The translations under genes were made by a program, and so were the position numbers. Source: Pseudomonadota bacterium (lineage in GTDB: Bacteria; Desulfobacterota; Desulfobacteria; Desulfobacterales; Desulfolunaceae). Taken from it: DNA of 37,754 bases. The notes under the pieces were generated by a model that searched no databases, was not told the DNA's origin, and was given only the letters and a program-made list of their open reading frames with translations. This document shows positions 1 through 8,269 of this stretch, one piece after another (position 1 is the first letter of the stretch; each line of letters opens with the position of its first letter). The stretch spans positions 1 to 37,754 of the forward strand of contig JAHIRD010000004.1 in NCBI GenBank assembly GCA_018818835.1. The letters run 5' to 3'.

Positions 1-44
1 CAAGGGATAACTCGGTGCGGTAGACTGCTGTCTACATTATACTC

Positions 45-73
45 AAGCCGGAAGGAACCACTCCTTCCGGCTT
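45..73 (+). terminator. Rho-independent terminator of an upstream gene outside the window
   Basis: A perfect 12-bp inverted repeat (left arm 45-56, right arm 62-73) encloses a 5-nt loop and is followed by TTCTTGC. The arms read AAGCCGGAAGGA and TCCTTCCGGCTT. It closes whatever lies left of the window and sits only about 30 bp before the first kinase reading frame, leaving little room for a promoter of its own. Confidence 0.7.
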
Positions 74-104
74 TCTTGCACCTGTCTTACATCGGTATTT
101 TTAC

Positions 105-2015
105 GTGGGATTCTTCTGGGACTCGTGCGTGGGAATCTACAATGGTCACTTCCTTAAAGTGAATAAATCACTTTGCCGGATTCTTGGTTATTCCGATAAG
201 GAATTATTGACAAAAACATTTCAGGAACTGACGCATCCGGATGATCTTGAAACAGATCTCGCCTATGTTCATCAGGTGCTGGCGGGTGAGATTGACATCT
301 ATGAGATGGAGAAACGTTACCGACACAAGCAGGGCGGTCTTGTCTGGGCCCAGTTAAATGTATCATTGGTCCGTGACAGTACCGGAAAACCCATGTTTTT
401 CATCGCACAGGTTCAGGACATTTCCCGGCGTAAGAACGCTGAAACATCCTTGCTTGAAAGCGAGGCATGTTTCGAGGTACTGACCAGTCAGTTGAACGAT
501 GTGTTCTGGATATCAACGGCTGATGGGGCAAAGGTGCTTGACTTAAACCATTCTTTTGAGAAAGTGTATGGGATATCCGAGAATGAATTTCGGCTCAATC
601 CGGGCCTCTGGCTTGAGATGGTCCATCCCGATGATCAAACGGTTGCAAGGGCCAGCCATGATGAACTGTTAAGGACCGGCCATGCCCAGGCCGAATATCG
701 CATTGTCAGACCGGACGGAGAGGTTCGATTTCTCCGTGATCGTAAAGCCCTGTTTTATGATCAGGACTACAGGCCGGTAAGAATGGGGGGCATCGCAAAT
801 GACATCACCGAGATCAACAATAAGGAAAGGGAAAAGGAGAAGCTCAGGAAACAGTTAATCCAGGCGCAAAAGCTCGAGGCGGTGGGCAAGCTGGCCGGCG
901 GCGTTGCCCACGACTACAATAATATGCTCAGTGTTATCATCGGTAATACGGATTTGGCATTAGGCAAGGTTGACCCGGGTTCCCCCCTCAATGAAGACCT
1001 CATGGAAATCCTCTCGGCTGCACATCGTTCCGCTGATATTACCCGGCAGTTGCTGGCCTTTGCCCGTCAGCAAACGGTTGCTCCCAAGGTGGTCGATCTG
1101 AACAAAGCCGTCAAAGAAATTCTCAGCATGATCCGACGATTGATAGGCGAAAATATCGATTTGTCCTGGCTGCCCGGGGAAAAATTGGAAAAGGTAAAAA
1201 TTGATCCCACGCAAATCGATCAGATACTGGCCAATCTCTGCGTAAACGCACGGGACGCTATCGCTGATGTGGGCAAGATCACCATTGAAACGAAAAACAC
1301 CGCATTCGATGAGGTATACTGCTCCGATCATGCGGAGTTTATCCCCGGAGAGTATGTTTGTCTTACAGTCAGCGATGACGGATGTGGCATGGACAAGGAA
1401 ACACTCGATCAGATTTTCGAGCCGTTTTTTACCACAAAAACGCTTGGCAAGGGAACCGGGTTGGGACTTGCAACGGTTTATGGCATTGTCAGGCAAAATG
1501 GCGGTTTCATCACGGTATATAGTGAGCCGGGGGAAGGGACGTCCTATCATATTTACCTGCCCAGGTATGTGGGGCAGGCATATACGATTCAAAAGAAAAA
1601 AAAGATAAATTACATATATGGTAAAGGAGAAACTATTTTAGTGGTCGAAGATGAAGTTTCAATACTGAAGCTCACAAAGAAAATCCTTGAAGGACTGGGT
1701 TACGGTGTGCTGACCGCAAGCACACCGGGTGACGCCATGCGCTTGGCTGATGAACACGCCGGTGATATTCATCTGCTTCTTACTGACGTTGTGATGCCTG
1801 AAATGAACGGAAAAGATCTGGCTGGGCAGCTGCAATCCCTTTACCCGGACATCAAGTGCCTGTTCATGTCCGGCTATACAGCCAATGTGATAGCCCACCG
1901 GGGCGTTCTTGACGAAAATCTGCACTTCATCCAGAAACCGGTCTCAAGAAATGAATTGGCCGCCAAAATTAGATCGGTCCTTGAAATGGAGTCTGAGGAA
2001 ATGTTCCAGGATTGA
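105..2015 (+). CDS. PAS-PAS hybrid sensor histidine kinase, cytosolic, N-terminus probably shortened
   Basis: The protein would sense a signal through PAS domains, autophosphorylate on histidine and pass the phosphate to its own receiver. Visible order: partial PAS (about 1-112, ending in a DISRRK linker), PAS (about 122-238), dimerisation/phosphoacceptor helix with GGVAHDYNN (His269), ATPase with N-box NARDA near 381, DDGCGMD and GKGTGLGLA near 448-456, then a receiver (about 509-628) with acceptor Asp561 in TDVVMPEMNG and Lys611. No membrane segment is present. The start is a GTG without a clear ribosome site; the frame stays open only back to position 21 and has no ATG there. The first PAS begins abruptly at about its second strand, so the gene may be 5' truncated. 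Its catalytic half closely resembles the kinase at 3854-6868. The start is uncertain; the family call is firm. Confidence 0.9.
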   Translation: MGFFWDSCVGIYNGHFLKVNKSLCRILGYSDKELLTKTFQELTHPDDLETDLAYVHQVLAGEIDIYEMEKRYRHKQGGLVWAQLNVSLVRDSTGKPMFFIAQVQDISRRKNAETSLLESEACFEVLTSQLNDVFWISTADGAKVLDLNHSFEKVYGISENEFRLNPGLWLEMVHPDDQTVARASHDELLRTGHAQAEYRIVRPDGEVRFLRDRKALFYDQDYRPVRMGGIANDITEINNKEREKEKLRKQLIQAQKLEAVGKLAGGVAHDYNNMLSVIIGNTDLALGKVDPGSPLNEDLMEILSAAHRSADITRQLLAFARQQTVAPKVVDLNKAVKEILSMIRRLIGENIDLSWLPGEKLEKVKIDPTQIDQILANLCVNARDAIADVGKITIETKNTAFDEVYCSDHAEFIPGEYVCLTVSDDGCGMDKETLDQIFEPFFTTKTLGKGTGLGLATVYGIVRQNGGFITVYSEPGEGTSYHIYLPRYVGQAYTIQKKKKINYIYGKGETILVVEDEVSILKLTKKILEGLGYGVLTASTPGDAMRLADEHAGDIHLLLTDVVMPEMNGKDLAGQLQSLYPDIKCLFMSGYTANVIAHRGVLDENLHFIQKPVSRNELAAKIRSVLEMESEEMFQD

Positions 2016-2038
2016 TAAAATGAACCGCAGGAGGACAA

Positions 2039-2281
2039 ATGAATTCAACATCAATGCTCAAGCGAATAATGGAATACCAGAAGACCTTTTTTGAATCTGC
2101 TTACACCAGTATGGTCATTCTTCAGGCCCAGGCAGGAAAATTCACCATGGACATCTGGCCAAAATCATGTGTCCCCGGGGAAACACTGGTTGTTTATAAT
2201 AACGCCCTTAATGAATACAAAAAAATACGCAATAAATTTAAACATATGATGGATGAAAGCTTCCGTATATTTGACGTCTGA
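2039..2281 (+). CDS. Small phasin-like protein, 80 aa
   Basis: This short helical protein follows the kinase by 23 bp and has a strong ribosome site (CAGGAGGACAAATG). The pattern of an N-terminal helix with MEYQKTFFESAY, a middle stretch, and a C-terminal helix with YKKIRNKFKHMMDESF resembles phasin-family proteins that coat polyhydroxyalkanoate granules. It is shorter than typical phasins (over 100 aa). The family link is my inference from residue pattern. There are no cysteines beyond one at about residue 43 and no signal peptide. It may be co-transcribed with the upstream kinase. An alternative is a small helical protein of unknown function; the gene itself is well supported by its start site. 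Confidence 0.6.
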   Translation: MNSTSMLKRIMEYQKTFFESAYTSMVILQAQAGKFTMDIWPKSCVPGETLVVYNNALNEYKKIRNKFKHMMDESFRIFDV

Positions 2282-2575
2282 TGAACATGAAATGCACATT
2301 GCATGAGCGTTTAGCCTGTTGGAGCCATCTGAATCTTATTTAATTTAAATAAAGGCTTAATTTTTTTTGAATCAGGCCGATGAATTTACTTATGTAAGTC
2401 ATTAACGTATAATTATCTGTCTTTTATTGGTTATGTTGCAAAAATTATAAATGGACGTTCTGATAACTTATATCTGCTTGATCTGATGAATGCTGACAAT
2501 TTAATCTCGTTTTAAACATTGAATTTTTGGAGCAAAACCGCCTGAGTAACCTGTTTTAAATCTTTAGGAGGTCTT

Positions 2576-3139
2576 ATGCGTAAAATCATCCTGGCGGTGG
2601 ATGATGAAGAATGCGTTCTTCGTTCTTTGTGTCGCTTATTCAGAAGCGAGCACTATGATTTTGTTTGTTTCACATCTCCGGTCGAAGCCCTGGCCGAGTT
2701 GAAAACAATCAAGCCCCATATCATCATCTCGGACAACAAAATGCCCCATATTCCCGGAGTCGATTTTCTTTCACGTGCAGAAATGATCTCACAGCGGAGT
2801 TTAAGAATTCTGTTGACCGGATACACTGTCCAGGACGATGGGTGTGGAACCCACATCGACAGGGTTATGGCAAAGCCCTGGCATAATGACGACCTTGAAC
2901 ACGAGGTCACAAATACCGATATTCATCATGATAAGATTATCGTTGCCATCGTTGATTCGGCTGAGATGAAACCCATGCATGAATGCAGCTTCTGTGGGTC
3001 AAAAACCATCAGCCATGAAATCAGATATGATACTTTCACCGAAGGCATGTGCTCCAACTGCCACACCAATTTCAACACCTATGTCGGCTCTTCCATGGAA
3101 TCTTCGATTTTCAAACACATGATAGGGAATGTTTTTTGA
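2576..3139 (+). CDS. Response regulator receiver with a C-terminal zinc-ribbon-like tail
   Basis: Residues 1-115 form a receiver domain: acidic pair Asp9-Asp10, phosphoacceptor Asp53 in ISDNKMP, and Lys100 in the MAKPW motif seen in receivers of HD-GYP-type regulators. The tail (about 120-187) is not a known output domain to me. It carries two CxxC pairs (C137/C140 and C159/C162), a plausible zinc or metal site. The start has an excellent ribosome site (AGGAGGTCTTATG). There is a 294-bp AT-rich gap upstream, so it probably has its own promoter. It lacks DNA-binding or cyclase motifs, so it may act by protein contact or metal sensing. Nearby kinases at 105-2015 or 3854-6868 are possible partners, but nothing in the sequence proves it. 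Confidence 0.85.
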   Translation: MRKIILAVDDEECVLRSLCRLFRSEHYDFVCFTSPVEALAELKTIKPHIIISDNKMPHIPGVDFLSRAEMISQRSLRILLTGYTVQDDGCGTHIDRVMAKPWHNDDLEHEVTNTDIHHDKIIVAIVDSAEMKPMHECSFCGSKTISHEIRYDTFTEGMCSNCHTNFNTYVGSSMESSIFKHMIGNVF

Positions 3140-3150
3140 AAATAAAAATG

Positions 3151-3179
3151 GGGCATATCCCACACGCCGGGATATGCCC
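3151..3179 (-). terminator. Hairpin, candidate terminator, best oriented for the minus strand
   Basis: An 11-bp perfect stem (GGGCATATCCC and its complement) has a 7-nt loop. Read on the minus strand it is followed by CATTTTTATTTTC, a T-rich tail, so it could end transcripts from the DsrE-like gene at 3380-3727 after they cross the repeat element. It also lies 11 bp after the stop of the receiver gene and may work both ways. Confidence 0.6.
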
Positions 3180-3214
3180 ATAATCGCAACCTAAAAAATT
3201 AACGTTCAACATCA

Positions 3215-3365
3215 ATGAATTCGCAAAAAGTCGACGTATGGCTATGGAAAAAGGTCCATAGGCAAGGCATAGTGCTTGGCCGGGCGTGAAGGCATACTTA
3301 AAACGTATGTCGAACGTCAGGCCAAACACTATAACGCCGCATATGGGACTTTTTACGACGCCATC
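3215..3365. repeat. Full copy A of a ~150-bp palindromic (MITE-like) element
   Basis: This stretch is highly similar to 28064-28214 in the same orientation. Both copies carry imperfect terminal inverted repeats containing TCG-AAAAA at the left and TTTTTACGACGCCATC at the right. They also share an inner long hairpin (arms around TAGTGTTTGGCC and GGCCAAACACTATA) and a small inner hairpin built on CATAC/GTATG. It holds no credible gene. Copy A has a few mismatches in the left end and the inner arms compared with copy B, so it looks older. Confidence 0.85.
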
Positions 3366-3379
3366 TTCATTGGATGTTG

Positions 3380-3727
3380 TCAGAACGTGATGATCTCAAA
3401 CCCATTGTCTCTGTATCCAGCCATGCCCGGATGACCGGATACATCATCAAGAAGGGTGAGGCCCTGCTCTTTTGCAGCGTCCAGGGTTCCCAGTTTTTTC
3501 GAACAGGCCTTGCAGACGCCTTCCACCATTCCTTCAGCCAGATTTTTTTTCCACAATCCATTTAAGGGATTTGCCGGATTGATCAGTTCGGGGATCAGTT
3601 TAACAGCGGCACCCTCAATGATGATTTTTGCTTCATGGCCTTTGGCTTTCATGTCCAGGGCATTTAAAAGCACATGGATAAAACACATGGGATCTCCGTT
3701 AAAGACGAACAGGGCAAATTTTTTCAT
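3380..3727 (-). CDS. DsrE/DsrF-like small sulfur-relay family protein
   Basis: This 115-residue protein has the compact alpha/beta pattern of the DsrE-like family: a first strand KKFALFVFNGDP, a helix with HVLLNALDMKAKGHEAK, a second strand IIIEG, and a C-terminal DNGFEIITF strand. A CxxC pair (C72, C75 in GVCKACSKKLG) sits where family members place a reactive cysteine. The family handles protein-bound sulfur or acts in small cytosolic complexes; the exact substrate cannot be read here. The ribosome site is CCATAGGAGTCAACCATG. It is a single gene between a full repeat element (3215-3365) and a remnant end of that element (3850-3866). Confidence 0.8.
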   Translation of the reverse strand: MKKFALFVFNGDPMCFIHVLLNALDMKAKGHEAKIIIEGAAVKLIPELINPANPLNGLWKKNLAEGMVEGVCKACSKKLGTLDAAKEQGLTLLDDVSGHPGMAGYRDNGFEIITF

Positions 3728-3849
3728 GGTTGACTCCTATGGTGGCGACGAGGTTCGTTGTTTTAAGTGTATTGGAAAATAATTTCTCATAAAACCCAGG
3801 TAAAGACGGTTTGTCAATTGAAAATCATGTCATCCTCCAGGGAAATGAC

Positions 3850-3866
3850 CTTTTTACGACGCCATC
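3850..3866. repeat. Remnant right end of the ~150-bp element, overlapping a kinase stop codon
   Basis: The 17-nt sequence CTTTTTACGACGCCATC is identical to the right end of the elements at 3215-3365 and 28064-28214. On the minus strand it supplies the last codons and stop (ATG GCG TCG TAA) of the kinase gene at 3854-6868. The rest of the element is absent to the left. Confidence 0.65.
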
Positions 3867-6800
3867 AGGGCCTGGCGCACCTTGATTCCAAGGTCTTTCA
3901 CGGAAAAAGGTTTTTGTATGAATTGAACCCCTTCATCCAGGACACCTCGATTCGCAATCAAGTCGGATGTGTAACCGGACATGAAGAGACATTTTATCGC
4001 TGGTCTTAGGGCCTTAATCCGTTCAGATAGATTCCTGCCATTCATTTCGGGCATGACCACATCCGTCATCAGCAGGTGGATCTCGCCGGGGTGCGCCTCT
4101 GAAAGGGATATGGCATTGCCTGGCGTTGCGGCGGCCAACACCGTGTACCCCAGGCGTTCAAGCATCATTTTGGCCATTTTAATGATGGACGGCTCGTCTT
4201 CAACTAAAAGTATGGTTTCATGGCCCAGCACAGCCGGTTCAGATGCTTCTTTCTGCTTTATCTGTTCGGCCATGCCCTCATATCGGGGCAGGTAGATTCG
4301 GAAGGTTGTTCCTTGACCCGGTTCGCTGTAAACGTTAATAAAACCGTTGTTTTGCTTAACGATGCCATAGACCGTGGCCAGCCCCAGGCCGGTGCCTTGA
4401 CCCACACCTTTGGTGGTGAAAAAAGGATCGAAGATTCTATCAAGAGTCTCCTGGTCCATGCCGCTGCCATCATCACTGAGGGCAATCATCGCAAATTCCC
4501 CGGGGACAAAACCAGTGTTCTCAGCGCAGTATGCTTTATCAAAGGACGCTGTCCCGGTTTCGATTATGATCTTGCCGACACCCCCGATGGCATCCCGTGC
4601 ATTGATGCAGAGGTTGGCTATCATCTGGTCAATCTGGCTGGGGTCCATGTTCACAGGCCACAGGCTCGATTCAGGCAGCCAGGAGAGATCGATATCCTCG
4701 CCGATGAGGCGCCGCAGCATTTTGAACATGCTTTCAACGGTCTCGTTTAAATCGATTACCCTGGGGGAAATGGTCTGCTGGCGGGCAAATGCGAGCAATT
4801 GGCGGGTCACCTCCGATGAGCGTATGGCGGCCGTGAGGATTTCCTGGAGATCATCATACAATGGCTGACCGGGGTCCACCTTCTCCAAAGCCATGTCCGT
4901 ATAGCCAATAATCACTCCGAGCATGTTGTTGTAATCGTGGGCCACCCCACCTGCCAGGGCACCCACAGATTCTAATTTTTGAGACTGGGACAACTGGTCC
5001 TGGAGCTTTTTTTGCTCCATCTCCATGTGCTTTTGGGCTGTGATGTCCCTAAGAAAAGCCACAAACCGTCCGCCCTCCATGGGTCGGTACTGGACGCTGA
5101 TTTCGACATCAAAAACGCTTCCGTCTTTGCGGCGGTGCCGGGTTTCAAAGCGATTCTCGCCTTGGAACTTTATCTCCCGGATCCGATCAGCGATGCCGCT
5201 TTCCGTTTCAGACGCTTCGATATCTTTAATGTGCAAGCCTACAAGTTCCTGGACACTACGGCCGCTCATCCGGCAATACGTTTCATTGACTTCCAGAATT
5301 CGTCCCTTTGAGTTTACCATCCAGAATCCGTCCATGGCTGTCTGAAGAAGAGTCCGGTTCCGTTCCTCGCTAATACGGAGAGCCTCCTCAGCCTGTTTAC
5401 GTTCGGTGATGTCCGTATGGACGGCCACAAGCACGGGGCCATCCACTGGGTGATCGAATACCGAGACGGTGGCATAAGACCAGAAGAGGGTTCCGTCCTT
5501 CTTGAGGTTCTGTATTTCCCCACTCCATTGTTTTTCTTCCCGAAGGATTGCCATAATTTCCTCGGCCGTTTCCTTGGGCGTTTTCGTAGTGGGTGGATTG
5601 ACGATAGAGACGTGCTTCCAGAGCATTTCGCCGGGAGCGTATCCAAACATCTTTTCGAATTCAGGATTGGTGTAGATAATGATGCCGTCTCTGAGCCGAA
5701 TGAGATAGACTCCTTCTGCCATGTTGGTTGCGATCTGGGCCTGAATCTTCAGCTTTTCCTCCACCTCACGGCGCTCGGTAATGTCGATAAGGCTGGCTCG
5801 AATCAGCCTGCGTCTCTCGTCAGGCAACATGACAATATGGACCGCACAGATACGATGTTGACCATCAGGTCTGCGAATCGTCCGTTCGAACGTGACTTTT
5901 TCTCCTGACAATGTTTTTTCTGTATATTCGAGAAAACGTTCGCCCGCCTCCTCCTTGTCGAGTTGTTCAAGGGGGTAGAAACCTCGCGGGTCGGTTTGTA
6001 GCAGTTCATCGCGGTTGTACCCGAAAAGCGTTTCCGCGCTGGGATTTGCTTCCACAAAGCGTTTAAGGTCCATATCGAAAACAACAATGGCATCCGGTGC
6101 CTCCTCTATTAAGACGCGGAATCGTTTCTCGCTGGCACTAAGCTCATCGCGAGCGGCCTCAATCCTCAACGCCATCTTATTGAAATTCGAGAGAGACGTC
6201 CTTAATTCCGGGCTGCCACGCACCGTCAGGCGGGTTGATAAATCACCCTGGCCCAGGGCTTCATTGGCGGCCGCCAGATCTTTCAATGGCAACAATCCCT
6301 GGCGTAACACCCAACACATGCATAACCAAACCAATACAAAGCACAGCAAAAGCATCTGCATCTGCTTCAAATAACGCTTCCAGGCCTGATTGATGGCGTC
6401 ATTGGGCGATATGATCAAGGTCAGTGCACCGTAATACTGCCCGTCAATCACGACGCCTCGGTTGGCTTTGATTTCATCCAGACCGCACCAATGGGAAAAC
6501 CAAAAGGGGGCATAAAGAGGCATGGGCATATCATGGCTGACACTTACCCCATCCGATGTATCACGAAAGCCCACATGGACCACCTCCTGGCCATACGTAA
6601 TGTTTTCAAGGACAGCCTTGAGTTGCTCGGGATTTAATTGGAAATCGTCTGAATCAGAGGAAAAGGCGGGGGCGATTCTCACCCCAAGTATTTCCATGTC
6701 CTGCTGGAATTTGGCGGTTAATTCATGCTGCACGTTAATCGCCGTGTCTCGGGCGGTGAGATACGCTACCCCCAGGCTCGCAATGGCCATGCCCAGGAGC

Positions 6801-6868
6801 ACCGTCAGCAGCAACCGGAGCATCAGGTTCAATTGATCCCAGAAACGAGAGATAGGCCAGGTTATCAT
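3854..6868 (-). CDS. Membrane hybrid histidine kinase: TM, periplasmic sensor, TM, HAMP, three PAS, HK, receiver
   Basis: The protein has 1004 residues. A first membrane helix is at about 15-37 and an extracytoplasmic sensor of about 130 residues follows. A second membrane helix is at about 170-189 and a HAMP segment at about 190-240. PAS domains lie at about 245-368, 372-492 and 497-613, each ending in a DIT linker. The phosphoacceptor motif GGVAHDYNN places His644. The ATPase has NARDA near 756, DDGSGMD near 799 and GQGTGLGLA near 823. The receiver (about 884-1004) has acceptor Asp936 in TDVVMPEMNG and Lys986. Its start ATG overlaps the stop of the DUF1329 gene (TAATG), so it is the last gene of the DUF1302-DUF1329 operon and probably senses something linked to those envelope proteins. 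Its C-terminal codons come from a repeat remnant. Confidence 0.93.
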   Translation of the reverse strand: MITWPISRFWDQLNLMLRLLLTVLLGMAIASLGVAYLTARDTAINVQHELTAKFQQDMEILGVRIAPAFSSDSDDFQLNPEQLKAVLENITYGQEVVHVGFRDTSDGVSVSHDMPMPLYAPFWFSHWCGLDEIKANRGVVIDGQYYGALTLIISPNDAINQAWKRYLKQMQMLLLCFVLVWLCMCWVLRQGLLPLKDLAAANEALGQGDLSTRLTVRGSPELRTSLSNFNKMALRIEAARDELSASEKRFRVLIEEAPDAIVVFDMDLKRFVEANPSAETLFGYNRDELLQTDPRGFYPLEQLDKEEAGERFLEYTEKTLSGEKVTFERTIRRPDGQHRICAVHIVMLPDERRRLIRASLIDITERREVEEKLKIQAQIATNMAEGVYLIRLRDGIIIYTNPEFEKMFGYAPGEMLWKHVSIVNPPTTKTPKETAEEIMAILREEKQWSGEIQNLKKDGTLFWSYATVSVFDHPVDGPVLVAVHTDITERKQAEEALRISEERNRTLLQTAMDGFWMVNSKGRILEVNETYCRMSGRSVQELVGLHIKDIEASETESGIADRIREIKFQGENRFETRHRRKDGSVFDVEISVQYRPMEGGRFVAFLRDITAQKHMEMEQKKLQDQLSQSQKLESVGALAGGVAHDYNNMLGVIIGYTDMALEKVDPGQPLYDDLQEILTAAIRSSEVTRQLLAFARQQTISPRVIDLNETVESMFKMLRRLIGEDIDLSWLPESSLWPVNMDPSQIDQMIANLCINARDAIGGVGKIIIETGTASFDKAYCAENTGFVPGEFAMIALSDDGSGMDQETLDRIFDPFFTTKGVGQGTGLGLATVYGIVKQNNGFINVYSEPGQGTTFRIYLPRYEGMAEQIKQKEASEPAVLGHETILLVEDEPSIIKMAKMMLERLGYTVLAAATPGNAISLSEAHPGEIHLLMTDVVMPEMNGRNLSERIKALRPAIKCLFMSGYTSDLIANRGVLDEGVQFIQKPFSVKDLGIKVRQALMAS

Positions 6869-8247
6869 TAGTGTTTTCCTCGGTTGGGCAAGGCATCAGG
6901 CGAAAAGGTCATGTTCGGAAAACCGTTGGGTTTAATCTGATACCCCATGCCCGGATCACCAAAATGCTGGATAAGGGTGTATATATCGCTCGACAGGTCA
7001 TAGGCCCAGTAGCATCTGGCCATGGGCATTGGCATATCGTAAAGTGGCGTTGCCGCAAGAAAGATTCCTTTAACGGGTTTATCCCCGCGGCTAAATGCAT
7101 CGCTCATGCTGCCGCCGCTCCAGTCCTCATCAAAATAGAAGATACGCCGACTTAGACTATGCCGTTTTCCTGGTTTTCGGGTGGCCTCAACCACCCAGAC
7201 CCGATGCAGTTCCCATCTTACAAATGCCGGGTTCAGATGTTTTGGTGTCAGTATTTGGGAAGAGCGGCTCTCGAACGCCAGGCTGTAATTGTTATAGGGA
7301 ATCAGCATCTCTTGCTTGCCAACCAGTTTGAAGTCAAAGAGGTCAAGTTTTCCCAGGAATACATATCCTTCATCGTAGTTGGTTACGCCACCCTGGGAGG
7401 CGATGGGCGTGTCGTAGGTAAGATCCGGTGAAATGCGGATACGGCGGGAGGCGGCAGAATAGCTCCACGCCCGGCGAGGTTGTTCCACCGGATCCAGGGT
7501 GTCAATGGAATAACTGGCATTGCCCGCTGCTGTGGGAGGAAAAATGAAGTGGTACGCTGCCTCAAAAAAGGCATTGCCATTCTTCTTCAACTCCTCGACA
7601 TTCCATGTGGGGTTATAATAGCCGCTTTGCAAAGAGACTTGCAGCGCCCCTGAGTTGACTGCTTTCCCGTTTTTGCCCACATACCAGTTCCGCCCACGGT
7701 ATTCGGCAGGATACCCGTTATAGACAAGCATATGATTCCACATCACTTCATTACCGTTTTTGGGAATGGGGAAGGGGATACCGCCAAAGGCCCCCTCAAT
7801 GGCTAAGCCATTCTTGGTGAGATGGGCATGGGTTGCGTTTTTTCGAGTGTTGTCGAGTACCCAGGCCGGATAGGCAACGCTGCGGTGGCTGGGATAGACA
7901 TCCATACGGTAGGTGGAAAATTTTTTTAACAGGATTTTGCTTGCTTCGCTGAGACGATCCTTATATTTGCCCATGTTTTGTTCAGTGATCGAATACAGGG
8001 GTTTTTCATCGGAAAAAGGGTTGGTCCAGCGTCCGGACCCTGGTTGGAAACCGGGAGGCGATGTGTTCGCAGGAAGGCCTCCTGTGTATGGGGGAATGGT
8101 GCCCTCATCATTCCCCGCTTTTTCAGCACCGATGGGCGTCAGGGAATCGTTGAACTGAAACGTCTCGCTTGCGTTGACTCCGGCGATGGCTCGGCCTGCA
8201 TAAAAAATTGCAATCAGGGTTAATATGAGTATTGAGCGGTGGTTCAT
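6868..8247 (-). CDS. DUF1329 family exported protein
   Basis: An N-terminal signal peptide (hydrophobic stretch ILILTLIAIFYAG, cleavage near AIAG) leads a 459-residue protein with DUF1329 features: the early IPPYTGGLP motif, the central RRIRISPDLTYD region, FESRSSQ, and a C-terminal GDPGMGYQIKPNGFPNM. The family is related in fold to LolA-type lipid-carrying proteins and is usually encoded beside DUF1302 proteins, as here; its biochemical role is not settled. The ribosome site is AAGAGGAGATTTTATG, 22 bp after the DUF1302 stop. The gene ends in a TAATG overlap with the kinase downstream, which indicates translational coupling. The likely place of action is the periplasm or the inner face of the outer membrane. 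Confidence 0.88.
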   Translation of the reverse strand: MNHRSILILTLIAIFYAGRAIAGVNASETFQFNDSLTPIGAEKAGNDEGTIPPYTGGLPANTSPPGFQPGSGRWTNPFSDEKPLYSITEQNMGKYKDRLSEASKILLKKFSTYRMDVYPSHRSVAYPAWVLDNTRKNATHAHLTKNGLAIEGAFGGIPFPIPKNGNEVMWNHMLVYNGYPAEYRGRNWYVGKNGKAVNSGALQVSLQSGYYNPTWNVEELKKNGNAFFEAAYHFIFPPTAAGNASYSIDTLDPVEQPRRAWSYSAASRRIRISPDLTYDTPIASQGGVTNYDEGYVFLGKLDLFDFKLVGKQEMLIPYNNYSLAFESRSSQILTPKHLNPAFVRWELHRVWVVEATRKPGKRHSLSRRIFYFDEDWSGGSMSDAFSRGDKPVKGIFLAATPLYDMPMPMARCYWAYDLSSDIYTLIQHFGDPGMGYQIKPNGFPNMTFSPDALPNRGKH

Positions 8248-8269
8248 AAAATCTCCTCTTACCTTATGC

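Noticed and set aside
960-1592. 210-codon minus-strand frame opposite the first kinase; also a 176-codon plus frame at 4220-4750 opposite the second
   Set aside because: Both run antisense to the same conserved kinase region and give similar peptides because the kinases are paralogs; no independent coding evidence.
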